64,000 bases of DNA from contig NC_068338.1 of NCBI RefSeq assembly GCF_014633365.1, positions 10,488,616 through 10,552,615 of the forward strand, read 5' to 3'. This stretch comes from Diospyros lotus. Lineage: Eukaryota; Streptophyta; Magnoliopsida; Ericales; Ebenaceae. The translations under genes and the position numbers were made by a program. The notes below the pieces were generated by a model that did not search any database, was not told the origin of the DNA, and was given only the letters and a program-made list of their open reading frames with translations. Position 1 is the first letter of the stretch, and each line of letters begins with the position of its first letter. Of the stretch, positions 36,424 through 48,205 are shown piece after piece.

Positions 36424-36842
36424 ATTCCATAGGTTTGGAGCCATCATAAACAGACCATGGTTGCACACTGCATGCTCTAAACTAAAGCTTTTACCTGCTT
36501 CACTCTCTTCCACTTGCATCTCTATTCTTACAGTTGCCCTCATCCTCCTCCATTATATATCATAAAAGTTTTTCTCAGTCGTGAGGGAGTGAATTTTGTT
36601 GCTGCTTCCTCATCCTCCTCCTTCTTCTTCTTCTTCTTCTACATCTACAAGTAAATAGAAGTGACGTACGTATATATATGTGTTTATGTGTGTTGCTGCA
36701 AATTAAATTAAGCCCATAATTCTTCTTATTTAATAGAGAAAAGGAATAACGATGGTCCCATTTCTGTTGCGTCGACATCATCTTCCCCAAGTAATAATAA
36801 ATAATAGTAATAATAATATAGATAGAGATGTAATAATTAAGG
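36424..36842. other. Spacer between satellite and small fold-back element
   Basis: Unique-looking DNA with a CTT/TTC microsatellite at 36616-36640 and AATAAT runs near 36795-36820. No gene recognised. The minus open frame at 36575-36790 is Arg-rich only because of the CTT run. Confidence 0.6.
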
Positions 36843-37501
36843 ATAATGCTACTTGCAAAATGAATTAGACGATTGATTTGACAATTTACTTCAATTACAA
36901 AATTATCCTCTGTTTCAATTACAAATCTACCCCCTAATTGCTACCTACTTCCTCTTGCTTCTTCCTCGTACTCTCCCACTTTTCTTTCTCTCTCTCTCTC
37001 CCTCCTTCCCTCTCTTTCTCCTCATAATTTCAGGTTATGTATATTTTTTAACAAGCCAACTCTTGAAAGTTTTAATATGTTACGAGCTATAATTTTTAAA
37101 AATTATCAAATAAGTTTAATTTAATTTAGATACTTCTTATTTAATATGTTTGTAGTTTATAATTATATTTAAAAATATATTTTTGTGTATTTATGTATAA
37201 ATCTTTTGTATAATTTATTCTGTCTAAATATATTTATAGTATATATATTACACAAACTAAAATTTACAGAATATACAATTTCAATAAACGGCGGCGTGAA
37301 CGGAGAGAACTTGCTAGCGCCAGCGAGAATGAAAATATCCAGAGAGAAAAAAAAAGAAAAAAAGAAGAGAGACTGAGAGTATGAGAAAGAAGGAAGAGGA
37401 AGTAGATAGCAAATTGGGGGTAAATTTGTAATTGAAACAGAAGATGTAATTAAAGAAAATTGTCAAATCAATTGTCTAATTAATTGTCCAAGTAGCATTA
37501 T
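36843..37501. mobile_element. Small fold-back / MITE-like element with long inverted repeats
   Basis: The left end starts ATAATGCTACTTG and the inverse of the right end starts ATAATGCTACTTG. The arms stay complementary for about 170 bp (GACAATTGATTTGACAATTT, GTTTCAATTACAAATYTACC, TACTTCCTCTT and a CT-rich run). The middle is AT-rich. The terminus ATAATGCTA and the CT-rich arm resemble the large element at 3287-6529, so they may be one family. Flanks TAATTAAGG and TAATTCTGA could be a decayed 9-bp target duplication of MULE type, but only the first five bases match. Confidence 0.75.
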
Positions 37502-38295
37502 TAATTCTGAACTTTTAATATAATAAGATATAAATTATTATTAGTTAAAAGAATATACATACATATATCTCTACATATAACATAAATAATAATAATAATT
37601 ATACATGTACATATATTAATAAATTATTATATAAATAGAATATCTTAATATATATTAAAATAGTAGAGTTGCTGCAAAAAACTTTTCTGCCTAAAATCAG
37701 CCTTTATTTTTTTTATCTTTTTCAATAAATAATATTCCTTCTTGTTTCAACAATTAATATAAAAAAATTTCTAATATTATTAACTTCTATTATCATTTAA
37801 ATATAGATAGATAATCAAAAAATTAATTTCTACTGTCATTTAAAGATAGACAGATAATTAGATAAACGAGGCACCTCTCACAATTTTTTATACTCATCTT
37901 TAATTTTTTATTAATTTAATTTTTAATGTGACCTTCATACCTCACACGTTTAGAAATAATCTAGAGACAACTTCTATGCACTTATATTAATTATTCACCA
38001 CTATTAATTTTGTTTTTTTATTAATTTAATTTTTAATATAACCTTCACACTTTCTAGTATTGGAATAATCTGCTAGGACAACTTTCTATGCAATTACATT
38101 AATTAAAATAAGCAACTTCTATGCAATTAAATTAATTTTTTGCAAACATCTGGCCACCACTTTCAAAACACGAGAAGATGGGCAATTAACTGGTATAAAA
38201 ACCCACACATTCTGAGATAAGCACCCTATTCGATCCTATTTCATATCACCTAATTTGATATTGTATCCGGTCTTGAAATGCCTCATTTGTTTCAA
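37502..38295. other. AT-rich spacer upstream of the RPA-like pseudogene
   Basis: AT-rich with a degenerate direct duplication of about 130 bp (roughly 37890-38010 and 38015-38130, sharing TTTTTATTAATTTAATTTTTAATR and ACAACTTTCTATGCA-like words). A GATAGAYAGATAAT word repeats near 37805 and 37848. The last part probably contains the promoter of the RPA-like gene, but no clear TATA box stands out. Confidence 0.5.
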
Positions 38296-38427
38296 ATGTT
38301 GAAGTCTGTGGATTCTACTCGAGCTAATTAGGCAATCAAAGTATGCATAGTGCGCAAGTAGGATCTGCCAAGGTTCGAAGATAAGTCTCATATTAACTAT
38401 GTGGAAATGGTCTTAATAGACCATGAG
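38296..38427 (+). pseudogene. RPA70-like exon 1
   Basis: ATG at 38296 opens MLKSVDSTRAN, then stop, then AIKVCIVRK, stop, and DLPRFEDKSHINYVEMVLID, ending in HE at a perfect donor GAG|GTAAGT. In the family the two stops stand where tryptophan is usual, so both look like TGG to TAG changes. The exon is phase 0 and joins the exon at 48206 as E-GTRMHAS, a family signature. Confidence 0.8.
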
Positions 38428-38948
38428 GTAAGTTTTTTACTTACTGTTATGTGTGTAAAAATGCAGAAACAAGTAGGTTCTTTTAATTACTTACCTCATA
38501 TGATTGAAGTAGATTGGAGATTTGCACACTTCTCCCCGTGAGTGCTATTTTTTTCAGCAGATGAAGATGTCCTCATTTTCAAATTAAGGCAACAGTTAGT
38601 ATGGCACAATGAATATTCTATATATATGTATTAAAATAACCGTATAGACAAAAGGGCTTAAATATAGGCAGATTTAGAATGAATTTGTGAGATATCGATA
38701 ACAGTGATCCATATCCCTATTGATGCTTACCTCTGTTATCCTTGAATGACGTCGTCCTCATTGTCTAATTTGTGAGAGACCGATAACAGTGAGACCCTGA
38801 TAATACTACTTCTTACCCCTGTTGATCCTTATTTTCACACATAAATGAAGCATACAATATTTTTGTATACATTTTATTTACAACTTTAATCTGTTCATAT
38901 AGAGAAAAAAAAAATCCCTTACAAACAATGAGTAAGGCAGGGTCGTAT
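38428..38948 (+). other. RPA intron 1, part upstream of the Ty3 element
   Basis: Intron sequence from the donor to the LTR, AT-rich and without genes. The last about 100 bp (TTTGTATAC..., CATATAGAGAAAA, CCTTACAAACAATGAG, AAGGCAGGG) are similar to 47470-47545 on the other side of the retrotransposon. Confidence 0.7.
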
Positions 38949-40679
38949 TGTCAGGGCCCGCTTCCGGATATACCTGCTAGCATAGGACATCCGAAAGAGA
39001 GTCCTTTTAAAATGGAATACAGAAGCATACATAACCAAAACTTCATATAATAAACAAGCTCACTTCTAACATAAGCGTTAACCATTCTTACAACATTTCT
39101 TTAGGCTTACAACCCATACAATTCTCAAAATGTACAAGGGTCCATAAACATGCAAAAGGAAATAATTTTCAACACCGGCCCTCCTCGCAAGCCCCAAAAA
39201 TCTTTAGGTCGGGGGAGATTTCTGTACATGACTAAAATCCACTTCAAGCCCCACTAGACTCCCCTTCTGCTATAGATTTTCCATTATCTGGAATGAAAAT
39301 AAGCAAACAAGTGAGCCATAAGGCTCAGCAAGCATAATATAGCAAAAGGAGATGATGATACAGTCACTGCCTGAAGGCATGCATAGGATAGGAATTAATG
39401 GAAGACCATTACCCAACATTTAGAACAAAACATTTAATCATGCCTTCTACATCATTAATACCTCAATAATTGGTATCTCCTTACTTAGGAACAAGGCACA
39501 CATACAACTCATAGAGTGACATTAGCCCAATTTGAATAATGGCATAAAAACCCATTTCTTTCCATATGTGACTCATAGTATAAAAAGTCACCAATCATGC
39601 TCATGCAATTTGGTATAATAATAATAGAAAATACATGTGCCACATTGGCCCTCTAGGCCTCCTCACCCATGACAAGAATGCATACATATATATCAAATCC
39701 ATTAGCCACCACAGTGGCAGGAGCATCACCTAATGGGTTTATGGCCACCTCACTCGCGCTAGGCGCTCATTGGGATATCCTGTCTCACACTTACGAAACT
39801 TAGCCGCCGTGCCAAAAAAATAATAAGAGGTGCTAAGATAATGATATCAATGCATCACACAAGATAAGGGAGTTCCACGGACATGCCAACCAAAAGCATA
39901 ACGTAACAACTTCCCAAAACATGACCGTTATGGGTAATATAGATTTAGGAAAGCCCTAAACCACTCAAATAATAACCAAAATATATCATATTATATATAA
40001 ATTAAATCCCTCGAAGTATAGTTTATGACGCTTTAAACGGATTGCAATTCGGAGTTCTACATCAAAAGTTATGGTCGAAAAAGCGAAATATGCGCAAAGC
40101 AGTCAAAGTTGCGGCCGAGTTAACTCGGCGGAAATCCGAGTCAACTTGGCTCGAGTCGACTCACCCAAAATTGTGTCGACTTGGCCCGAGTCGACTTGAC
40201 CTCCTAAACGAGTCGACTTGGCCGAGAACGAATGAAAAGAGCCAAAAAACCACTAAAAACACTCAATGACCACTAAACACCCCAAAACAATCCCAAAACC
40301 ACTCATGGCTAATCTCCTAACCCCCAAGTTGCCATTCCATGAAATAAAGATGGGGAAAACAAGCCCCAAAGAGACTAAGAACAAGACTCAATGAAGCCAT
40401 TGAAAGAAACCCATATTTCTTTTGGAAAAAGTTGGAAACAACCCACACAACTCAAGCTTCAAAACACCACTTGAAGATATGAACATAGCCACTTGACTGA
40501 ACATAAAGATATAATGTTTACATCAAAAGATAGGAGAAGTGTAGAGTAATGCTTGCCTTTAATATGAAGAAAACCAAAGAGAAGATGAAGACCCTCCACT
40601 TGCTTGCTTCCAAACCAACAATGGAAGAAGAAGGAATGAAGAAGATGAAAAAAAGGAAACAAGAGGCTGCCGAGAGAAT

Positions 40680-40712
<33 letters not shown>

Positions 40713-41228
40713 AATTGGAGAAAAAGCAATAAGGCATGGCTTGCCTTATCGCCAGCCACCAAACCCACCAAATCTTGCTTCATTTTTCACATTTTCCCCA
40801 CATATATATCACACACATAACACTTTATTAAGCCCCATTTTGGACTTTTAGCTTTTATATCCATTTTCTTATTCATTTTCTTTAATCTCCCATTTACACA
40901 CACAATACAATACAACACACACACATATATATATACAAGACCCACTTATATTAATGGCCCAAGCCCACACAAAAGCCCATCCATGCTAGGCCCATGAAAC
41001 CACTTAACCCATCACTTCCTTTGGGCTACAAACCCTTGGTCCAAGCCCACTTCATATCCCATTTATACTCTAGTTTTTCACACTCAAATAATTTACTTTC
41101 AAGAAAATTTTTACCAAAATACTATTATTATTAATTTAATTACAACTAACAATTAAGGCCCACAAAACATGCTCTACACCACAATGCAAATATAATATCA
41201 TCTAAGACTCATTAAATGGGTCGTTACA
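38949..41228 (-). repeat. 3' LTR of the Ty3 chromovirus (2280 bp)
   Basis: On the minus strand it starts TGTAACGACCC and ends GCCCTGACA. It contains a tract of CGAGTCGACTTGG-type repeats near 40125-40215 and a GA microsatellite at 40687-40712. Open frames within it (40042-40269, 40459-40851) are not genes. Confidence 0.9.
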
Positions 41229-41269
41229 GTTTTTCCCTCCTTAAAAGAATTTGGTCCTCCAAATTCATA

Positions 41270-41925
41270 CCTGGTTAAGCAAATAGCTGGGGAAAAAGAC
41301 GCTGCATCTCATCCTTATGCTCCCAAGTGGCCTCGTCTATGGAATGACACTGCCACTGCACCTTCACAAAAGGAATCGATTGGTTCCTCAACACTTTCTC
41401 TTTTCACTCCAAAATGCTAACTGGCATCTCCTCATATGCAACATCCTCCCCAATCTCAATGGTCTGGTAGTCGATGATGTGCTGGGGATCCGGCACGTAC
41501 TTCCTCAACATGGATACATGGAAGACGTTATGAACGCCGGCTAACTATGGTGGCAAGGCTAACCTGTATGCCAAAGAACCAACCCGCTCCAGAATCTCAA
41601 AAAGCCCAACATACTTGGGACTGAGTTTCCCTGAAATCCCAAATCCGCACACGCCTTTCATGGGCATCACTCTCAGCCATACATGGTCTCCTACAGAAAA
41701 CTCCAAGTCACGCCTTCTCCTATCTGCATAACTCTTTTGTCGATCTTGGACCGCTTTCATTCGTGCTCTAATAGTCTTAATTTTCTTTGAAGTTTGCTCA
41801 ATTATCTCCGAATAATGCTCTATCCCCAGACTCTTCCCAACAAATAAGCGACCTACACGGTCGACCATACAGTGCCTCATAGGGTGGCATACCAATACTG
41901 GAGTGATAGCTATTGTTGTAGGCAA
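41270..41925 (-). pseudogene. Ty3 integrase C-terminal region and chromodomain-like tail
   Basis: Minus frame with [40 protein letters not shown], then LSPKYVGLFEILERVGSLAY: the standard GPY/F-type C-terminal module of Ty3 integrase. After a TAG it goes on as LAGVHNVFHVSMLRKYVPD, and beyond a TGA reaches VKVQWQCHSIDEATWEHKDE, the short chromodomain-like end that chromoviruses use to target heterochromatin. It ends near 41273. The frame differs from the upstream integrase core, so a frameshift lies near 41800-41830. Confidence 0.85.
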
Positions 41926-42355
41926 ACTCTACCAATGGCAAGTGGTCATCCCAACTGCCATGAAAATCCAATGCACACGCCCTCAGCATATCCTCCATCG
42001 TCTGGATCGTCCTTTCTGTCTGGCCATCAGTCTGCAGATGAAATGCAGTACTGAACTGCAATTTTGTTCCCAAAGCTTCATGCAATGCCTCCCAAAAATG
42101 AGATGTAAATCGAGGATCTCTATTTGACACGATACTTGCTGGAATCCCATGCAACCTTACAATTTCTTCAATGTACATCTTCGCCAATTTACCCAAGGGA
42201 TGTGTCTTTTTAATTGGTAAAAAGTGGGTTGACTTCATCAATCTGTCCACTATTACCCAAATGGCATCATTTCCCTTTTTCGTTCTAGGCAAACCCGTCA
42301 CGAAGTCCATAGAAATGTTGTCCCACTTCCACTCTGGAATGGGCAATGATTGCAA
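41798..42355 (-). pseudogene. Ty3 integrase catalytic core
   Basis: Open for 185 codons: [20 protein letters not shown] with the first Asp, [20 protein letters not shown] with the second, and [12 protein letters not shown] shortly after, consistent with the D,D-35-E core that joins retrotransposon DNA to the genome. It continues to [12 protein letters not shown]. It is in the same frame as the upstream pol pieces; the separating TAG near 42396 replaces a usual Gln. Confidence 0.9.
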
Positions 42356-42391
42356 TAGACCTGCTGGTTTCTGATGTTCAGCCTTAACTTG

Positions 42392-43069
42392 CTAACATAC
42401 CAAGCAAGAAGATACAAATTTCGCCACATCTCTTTTCATTCCATCCCACCAAAACTGTCGACGCAAGTCTTGATACATTTTTGTCACACCGGGGTGAATG
42501 GTATAATGGGTTTTATGGGCTTCGAACAAAATCTCTCGCCTTATTCCTTCATCGTCGGGCACACAAACACGACCTCGAAATGTCAATAAACCATCACCTC
42601 TCAAATTGAATCCCATGGAAGAAAATCTCTCCACGTCGGATAGAATCCGAGTCAGCTTCTCATCATTAGGCTGTTGCGATCGAATATGCTCAATCAAATC
42701 TAGCTGCACCTTCATATATGCACAATATACCACATGGCTCTCCTCAGAGGAAGAGATAGACATCTCATCCATTTGTCTCAACAAAATCCACTCCTGAACC
42801 ATCAAAGCTGCCATAGATGCTCCACGACGGCTTAGAGTATCGGCCACTACATTAGCCTTCCCTAGGTGGTATAAAATCTCGCAGTCAAAATCCTTAAATA
42901 ACTCAATCCACTGTCTCTGCCTCATATTCAACTCTCTCTGGGAGAAGAGGTACTTTAAACTCTTATGATCTGTATAAATCTCCACCTTCTCCCCATATAG
43001 GTAATGCCTCCAAATCTTAAGTGCAAACACTACCGCTGCCAACTCCAAGTCGTGTGTGGGGTAATTCAT
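42392..43069 (-). pseudogene. Ty3 RNase H and integrase zinc-binding region
   Basis: Begins in RNase H at [20 protein letters not shown] with [10 protein letters not shown] and ADTLSRR, removing RNA from the RNA-DNA hybrid. It ends in the integrase HHCC zinc module ([25 protein letters not shown]). A TAG upstream, within AYASR-stop-LKKHE near 43086, again stands at a usual Gln. Confidence 0.9.
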
Positions 43070-43921
43070 TTCATGTTTCTTTAGCTATCTCGAGGCATAG
43101 GCATTAACTCGCCCATCCTGCATTAACACGTACCCCAACCCTGAATGCGAAGCATCACTATAAATAATAAACTTCTCCCCACTTCTTGGAATTGCTAACA
43201 CTGGAGTCATTGTCAACCTCTTCTTCAACTCTTGGAAGCACTCCTCACAAGCTTCATTCCACTCAAACTTGACTCATTTCTGAGTCAATCTAGTCATGGG
43301 CGATGATAGGCGAGCAAAACCTTCAATGAATCTTCGGTAGTAGCCTGGCAATCCCAATAAACTCCTAATGCTAGTCACTGATGTTGGCCTCGGCCAATCC
43401 ACTGCAATCCCTTTTTCGGACACCACATGTCCAAGAAAACCGACTTGCTTCCCCCAAAAATCACACTTGCTTAGCTTTGCATATAATTGCTTCTCTATAA
43501 GCTTTTGCAGTGCTATTCAAAGATGAGCTTCATGCTCCTCCAAACTTGGCAAGTATATCAGTATGTCATCGATAAACACAATGATGAAACTGTCTAAGTA
43601 TTCCCTGAAAACACTGTTCATCAAATCCATAAAAACTGTAGCGGCATTCGTCAACCCGAATGGTATCACTACAAACTCGTAATGTCCATACCGGGTGTGA
43701 AAAGCTGTCTTCTGCACATCCTCTTCCCTGACCCTCAGTTGGTGATACTCTGACTTCAAATCTATCTTTGAAAATACTGAAGCTCCTCGAAGTTGATCTG
43801 ATAAATCATCAACATGAGGTAGAGGGTACTTATTCTTCAATGTCGCCTAATTCAACTGCCTATAATAGATACATAATCTCATGGAGCCGTCCTTCTTTCT
43901 CATAAACAACACTAGAGCACC
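43070..43921 (-). pseudogene. Ty3 reverse transcriptase (palm, thumb and connection)
   Basis: Includes [36 protein letters not shown] and the catalytic FIDDIL box at about 43563-43580, here intact. Downstream are [19 protein letters not shown] and DASHSGLGYV of the RNase H start. Stops occur at the RT entry (TAG at 43922-43924 where Trp is normal), near 43845, near 43275 (TGA) and near 43086. The largest open part is 43517-43840. Confidence 0.9.
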
Positions 43922-44743
43922 CTAAGGGGAGGCATTCGGGCGAATGAATCCCTTCTCAATTAACTCTTGCAATTGCACTTTCAGCTCATTCAGTTCATTC
44001 GGGGCCATCCTGTAAGGTGCCTTAGAAATAGGCTGCATCCTCGGTACTAACTCAATGGTGAAGTCAACCTCCCTTGGAGGTGGCAATCCCGACAACTCAT
44101 CCGGAAACACATTGGGAAAATCCCGAACCATTGGAATTTTTGATAATTCCATCCTATTCTCCTTGCCTGTCGTCACAAAGGCCAAGTACGCCTCATAACT
44201 ATGATGCACTAGCTTCTCCGCCTTCATTACCGAAATCATGGGAGTTGAGCTCATTGGTTTGATGCCCCTATACACAATGGTCGCCTGCTGAGGTAATTCA
44301 AAATGAATCACCTTCCCATAACAATCAACCTTAGCATGATGTCTGGATAACCAATCCATGCCCAATATAAGGTCAAAATCCTTTATATCTAACACCACTA
44401 GATCACCTGGCAGCTCCCTATCATGCACCTTAATCTTGCAATCTCTACAAATCTCACTACCCACCAACTCTGTATTCCTGGGCGTGGTCACAATCAAATA
44501 GTACGATAGTGATACTTTCAGGACTGGTATATGGCATGCAACTCGAGGTGTAATAAAAGAATTTGTAGACCCTGTATCGAATAAGGCATGCACATCAATC
44601 TCATACAGAGTGAGAATACCTTGGATATTGTCGTTTCCCTTCTTGGCCTCAACTTGAGTTAAAGTAAACACTCGCCCCTGAACATGAGGCTTATCAATAG
44701 CTGTTGGGTGTTGTGCTTGCGGTAACACCAAAAGTGGAGCCAT
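43922..44743 (-). pseudogene. Ty3 protease and start of reverse transcriptase
   Basis: 273 open codons in the same frame as gag. The aspartic protease active site reads HALFDTGSTNSFI, followed by DLILGMDWLSRHHAKVDCYG; this enzyme matures the polyprotein. The end, YRMAPNELNELKVQLQELIE followed by KGFIRPNASP, is the RT entry and stops at TAG 43924-43922. Three TAG codons lie in the short Gln-rich linker between gag and this piece. Confidence 0.9.
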
Positions 44744-44815
44744 CCCCTGAATCTAGGGCGCTGTTGGCCTCTGTCCTGTCTTCTGAGGTCGCTGACCTCC
44801 ATACTGTTGCTATTG

Positions 44816-45952
44816 CTAGGAGGTACAAGTGTTGGCTATATGGCCCTTCCGACCGCATCGATAACACACCACATCTCTGGAAACTGTCGCACCTTGACTC
44901 TGGGGACAATTCCTTTGAATATGCCCTAGTTGTCCACAAAGGTAACATACAACTTTGGTAAAATGACACGGCTCTTTGTGCCTCTTCCCATAAGTTTTAC
45001 AAGGTGAAGCTTCTGCTGCAGTCTTTGTTGAGTTTGCCCCCCATTTTCTCTTCTTATCATTCTTATGCCCCTGAGATGAACCTGTCCCTTGGGAAGCTGA
45101 TCGCGCTGCTCTTAACTCGCTTCTTTCCCTTTCAAAGGTATAAGCTCTCTGAACCACCGTGGCATAATCTGAAAATATGGCACCACCTATCACATATCTG
45201 ATTTCCACATTCAACACTCTGTGAAATTTTGCCGCTTTCTTCTCTTCAGTAGACATTAAGTCAGGAGCAAATCTGGCTAAGGAAAGGAACTCCGCCTCGT
45301 ACTGCGCTATAGACTTGTTCCCTTGCATCATCTCCATGAACTCGTAGGTTTTCTGCTCACGGACCCACACTGGGAAAAAGTTCCCATTAAATAGCTCCTG
45401 AAATTCCACCCATGTTGGCTGTTTGGCAACAAATCTCTGACGAGATGTCGCCCACCATCTCGTAGCATCTCCCCTCAGGAGGAATGTAGCCAATCTGACT
45501 TTCTGGGTATCACTACACTCCATAGCCAATAAGTGCTTCTCAATAGACTCTATCCAATTTTCTGCCGCCAATGGATCAGGTCCTCCATGGAATTCTGGGG
45601 GTCTAAGAGCCATGAAATTCTTCAACAACTGAGTCCCCGCACCACCCTCAACCTCTTGAACATCCACTCCCTGAGTCACCGGGTTTGAAGTCTGCCCTGC
45701 ATTGCCTTCATTGTGGGCTGGTTCACCTTCAGCCTCTGGTGGAGCCTGCCCTAGCCCTCTTTGGTTAGCCATAAAGGCCTCGAATTGCCTCATCATACTT
45801 GTTACTACACCTCTCAACTCAGTTATCTCCTGACGCCATTCAGGGGTGGGCTCCCCCGAAGTAACATGTGCTGGTGGCGGAGCAGGAGTAGGGTCAGGAA
45901 TAGGCCTATTACCTCGGGCTCGGGTGGGTGGTCTACCTCGACGTCCACTCAT
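44816..45952 (-). pseudogene. Ty3 gag (capsid and nucleocapsid)
   Basis: 378 codons from ATG 45952: a Gly/Arg/Pro-rich start (MSGRRGRPPTRARGNRP), a retrotransposon-gag domain (about residues 115-225, with LLRGDATRWWATSRQRF and YEAEFLSLARFAPDL), a basic Lys-rich region, and two CCHC zinc knuckles near the end (CYLCGQLGHIQRNC and CYRCGRKGHIANTC). Gag forms the particle and binds RNA. The frame is unbroken to the TAG at 44816-44818. In intact relatives gag and pol form one long frame, so this stop is probably a mutation. Confidence 0.92.
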
Positions 45953-46081
45953 TCCCGCATAAACAAATCATCTTATCTTAGAACACCATCTCGATATTTA
46001 TCTCTCTTGGACTATTAACTAAGTCCTAACTCTACCTAACTTGCCTATGTGTACAGAGACTCCATTCTTATCCCAACCTCT

Positions 46082-46093
46082 GCTCTGATACCA
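46082..46093 (-). other. Primer-binding site of the Ty3 chromovirus
   Basis: On the minus strand TGGTATCAGAGC, three bases inside the 5' LTR end, matching initiator methionine tRNA. Confidence 0.85.
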
Positions 46094-46096
46094 AAC

Positions 46097-47440
46097 TGTC
46101 AGGGCTCGCTTTTGATATACCTGCTAGCACAGGACATTTGAAAGAGAGTCCTTTCAAAATGGAATACAGAAGCATACATAACCAAAACTTCATATAATAA
46201 ACAAGCTCACTTCTAACATGAGCGTTAACCATTCTTACAACATTTCTTTAGGCTTACAAGCCATACAATTCTCAAAATATATAAGGGTTCATAAACATGC
46301 AAAAGGAAATAATTTTCAACACCGATCCTCCTCGCAAGCCCCAAAAAGTTTTAGGTCGGGGGAGATCTCTGTACACGACTAAAATCCACTTCAAGCCCCA
46401 CTAGACTCCCCTTCTGCTATAGATTTTCCCTTACCTAGAATGACAACAAGCAAACAAGTGAACCACAAGGCTCAGCAAGCATAATATAGCAAAAGGAGAT
46501 GATGATACAATCACTGCCTGAAGGCATGCATAGGATAGGAATCAATGGAAGACCACTACCCAACATTTAGAACAAAACGTTTAATCATGCCTTCTACATC
46601 ATTAATACCTCAATAATTGGTATCTCCTTACTTAGCAACAAGGCACACATGCAACTCATAGAGTGACATTAGCCCAATTTGAATAATGGCATAAAAACCC
46701 ATTTCTTTCCATATGTGACTTATAGCATAAAAAGTCACCAACTCATGCTCATGCAATTTGTTATAATAATAATAGAAAATACATGCGCCACAATGGCCCT
46801 CTAGGCCTCCTCATCCATGACAAGAATGCATACATATATATCAAATCCATCAACCACCACAGTGGCAGGAGCATCACCTGTCGGGTTTATGGCCACCTCA
46901 CCCGCGCTAGGCGCTCATTCGGATATCCCGTCTCACACTTGCGGAACTTAGCCGCCGCGCCAAAATAATAATAAGAGGCACTAAGATAATGATATCAATG
47001 CATCACACAAGATAAGGGAGTTCCACGGACATGCCAACCAAAAGCATAATGTAACAACTTCCCAAAACCTGACCGTTATGGGTAATATAGACTTAGGAAA
47101 GCCTTAAACCACTCAAACCATAACCAAAATATATCATATTATATATCAAATTAAATCCCTCGAAGTCTATTTTATGACTCTTTAAACGGATAGCAATTCC
47201 GAGTTCTACGTCAAAATTTATGGTCGAAAAAGCGAAGCATGTGTAGAGTAGTCAAAGTTGCGGTCGAGTCGACTCGGTAAAAATCCGAGTCGACTTGCCC
47301 AAAATTGAGTCAACTTCGTTCGAGTCGACTTGACCTCCTGGATGAGTCAACTTGGCCGAGAACGAACGAAAAGAGCCAAAAAACCACCAAAAACACTCAA
47401 AATGACCACTAAACACCCTAAAACAATCCCAAAACCACTA
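46097..47440 (-). repeat. 5' LTR of the Ty3 chromovirus, truncated (1344 bp)
   Basis: Matches the first about 1350 bp of 38949-41228 with scattered changes. Similarity stops after AAACAATCCCAAAACCACT, leaving out about 900 bp that in element orientation are the U3/promoter side. Loss of this part would remove the normal promoter. Confidence 0.9.
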
Positions 47441-48205
47441 ATACATGAACAAATGGTACTAAACATTAATTTGTTTATATAGAGAAAAAATAAAATAAAA
47501 ATCTCTTACAAACGGTGAAGAAAGGCAGGGCCGTATGACAGTGAGTAAGCATACAATATTTTTGTAAGGCAGTGAGTAAGTAACAAACTAAGCTAGGGAT
47601 TATTCACTGCCAGTGAGTAAAAACAAAAAAAATATCCCTTATAAACAGTGAGTAATGTAGTGAGGATGAGCAAAAAAATAAACAAATTAGAAGCAAAATG
47701 TAGAGGATGAGCAAAAATGTATAATCTGCCAATGATTGATAAAATATATAGGATGAGCAAAAATGTATAATCTGCAAGACATAATTTAAAAAAACAAATC
47801 AGAAGCAATAAATATAAAAAACTTACACTGTAGGCAATTTGGTAAAGTATTAGTGTCAAACCATATATATATATCAGACAACCCTGATATCTGCAATTTT
47901 CTTAGTGTCGTGCATACATGAAAACTATATACGAGTTGCAATTATTATTATTACAATGATATATATATATATATTTGCTCTTATTGGCAGAATGTGAGCC
48001 TATTATATCTTTGTTAGTTTAAGTAGTTCTTTTGAATCACTCCTTACGCAGTTTTTTATCTACTATTTAAATTGATATTATTATTCATTTTCCCCTACAA
48101 TTTACACATCTGAATTAGACAAATGTCGTGTATATCAATTATGATTTTTAAGACTGTTGTTGTTCAAACATTTATCATAGAAATAACGATTATTTGTGTT
48201 CACAG
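47441..48205 (+). other. RPA intron 1, part downstream of the Ty3 element
   Basis: Low-complexity AT-rich intron with reiterated CAGTGAGTAA (about 47541, 47570, 47612, 47648) and GGATGAGCAAAAATGTATAATCTGC (about 47703 and 47750). It ends at a good acceptor TTGTGTTCACAG|GGC. No gene. Confidence 0.65.

Larger units (their letters stand above)
38949..47440 (-). mobile_element. Ty3 chromovirus retrotransposon (Tekay-like), minus orientation
   Basis: LTRs at 38949-41228 (3' LTR of the element) and 46097-47440 (5' LTR, truncated) flank gag-pol read from right to left. The primer site TGGTATCAGAGC (46093-46082) and a polypurine tract (minus strand, near 41245-41229, AAGGAGGGAAAAAC) are in place. 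Domain order is gag, zinc knuckles, protease, RT, RNase H, integrase, C-terminal chromodomain-like tail: the Ty3 order, with features of chromoviruses. Several stops and a frameshift make it inactive. It lies in intron 1 of the RPA-like gene, in opposite orientation. No target duplication can be read because the 5' LTR is cut. Confidence 0.93.

Noticed and set aside
40459..40851. Overlapping frames around a GA microsatellite in the Ty3 LTR
   Set aside because: Arg/Glu or Ser/Leu low-complexity translations of the microsatellite.
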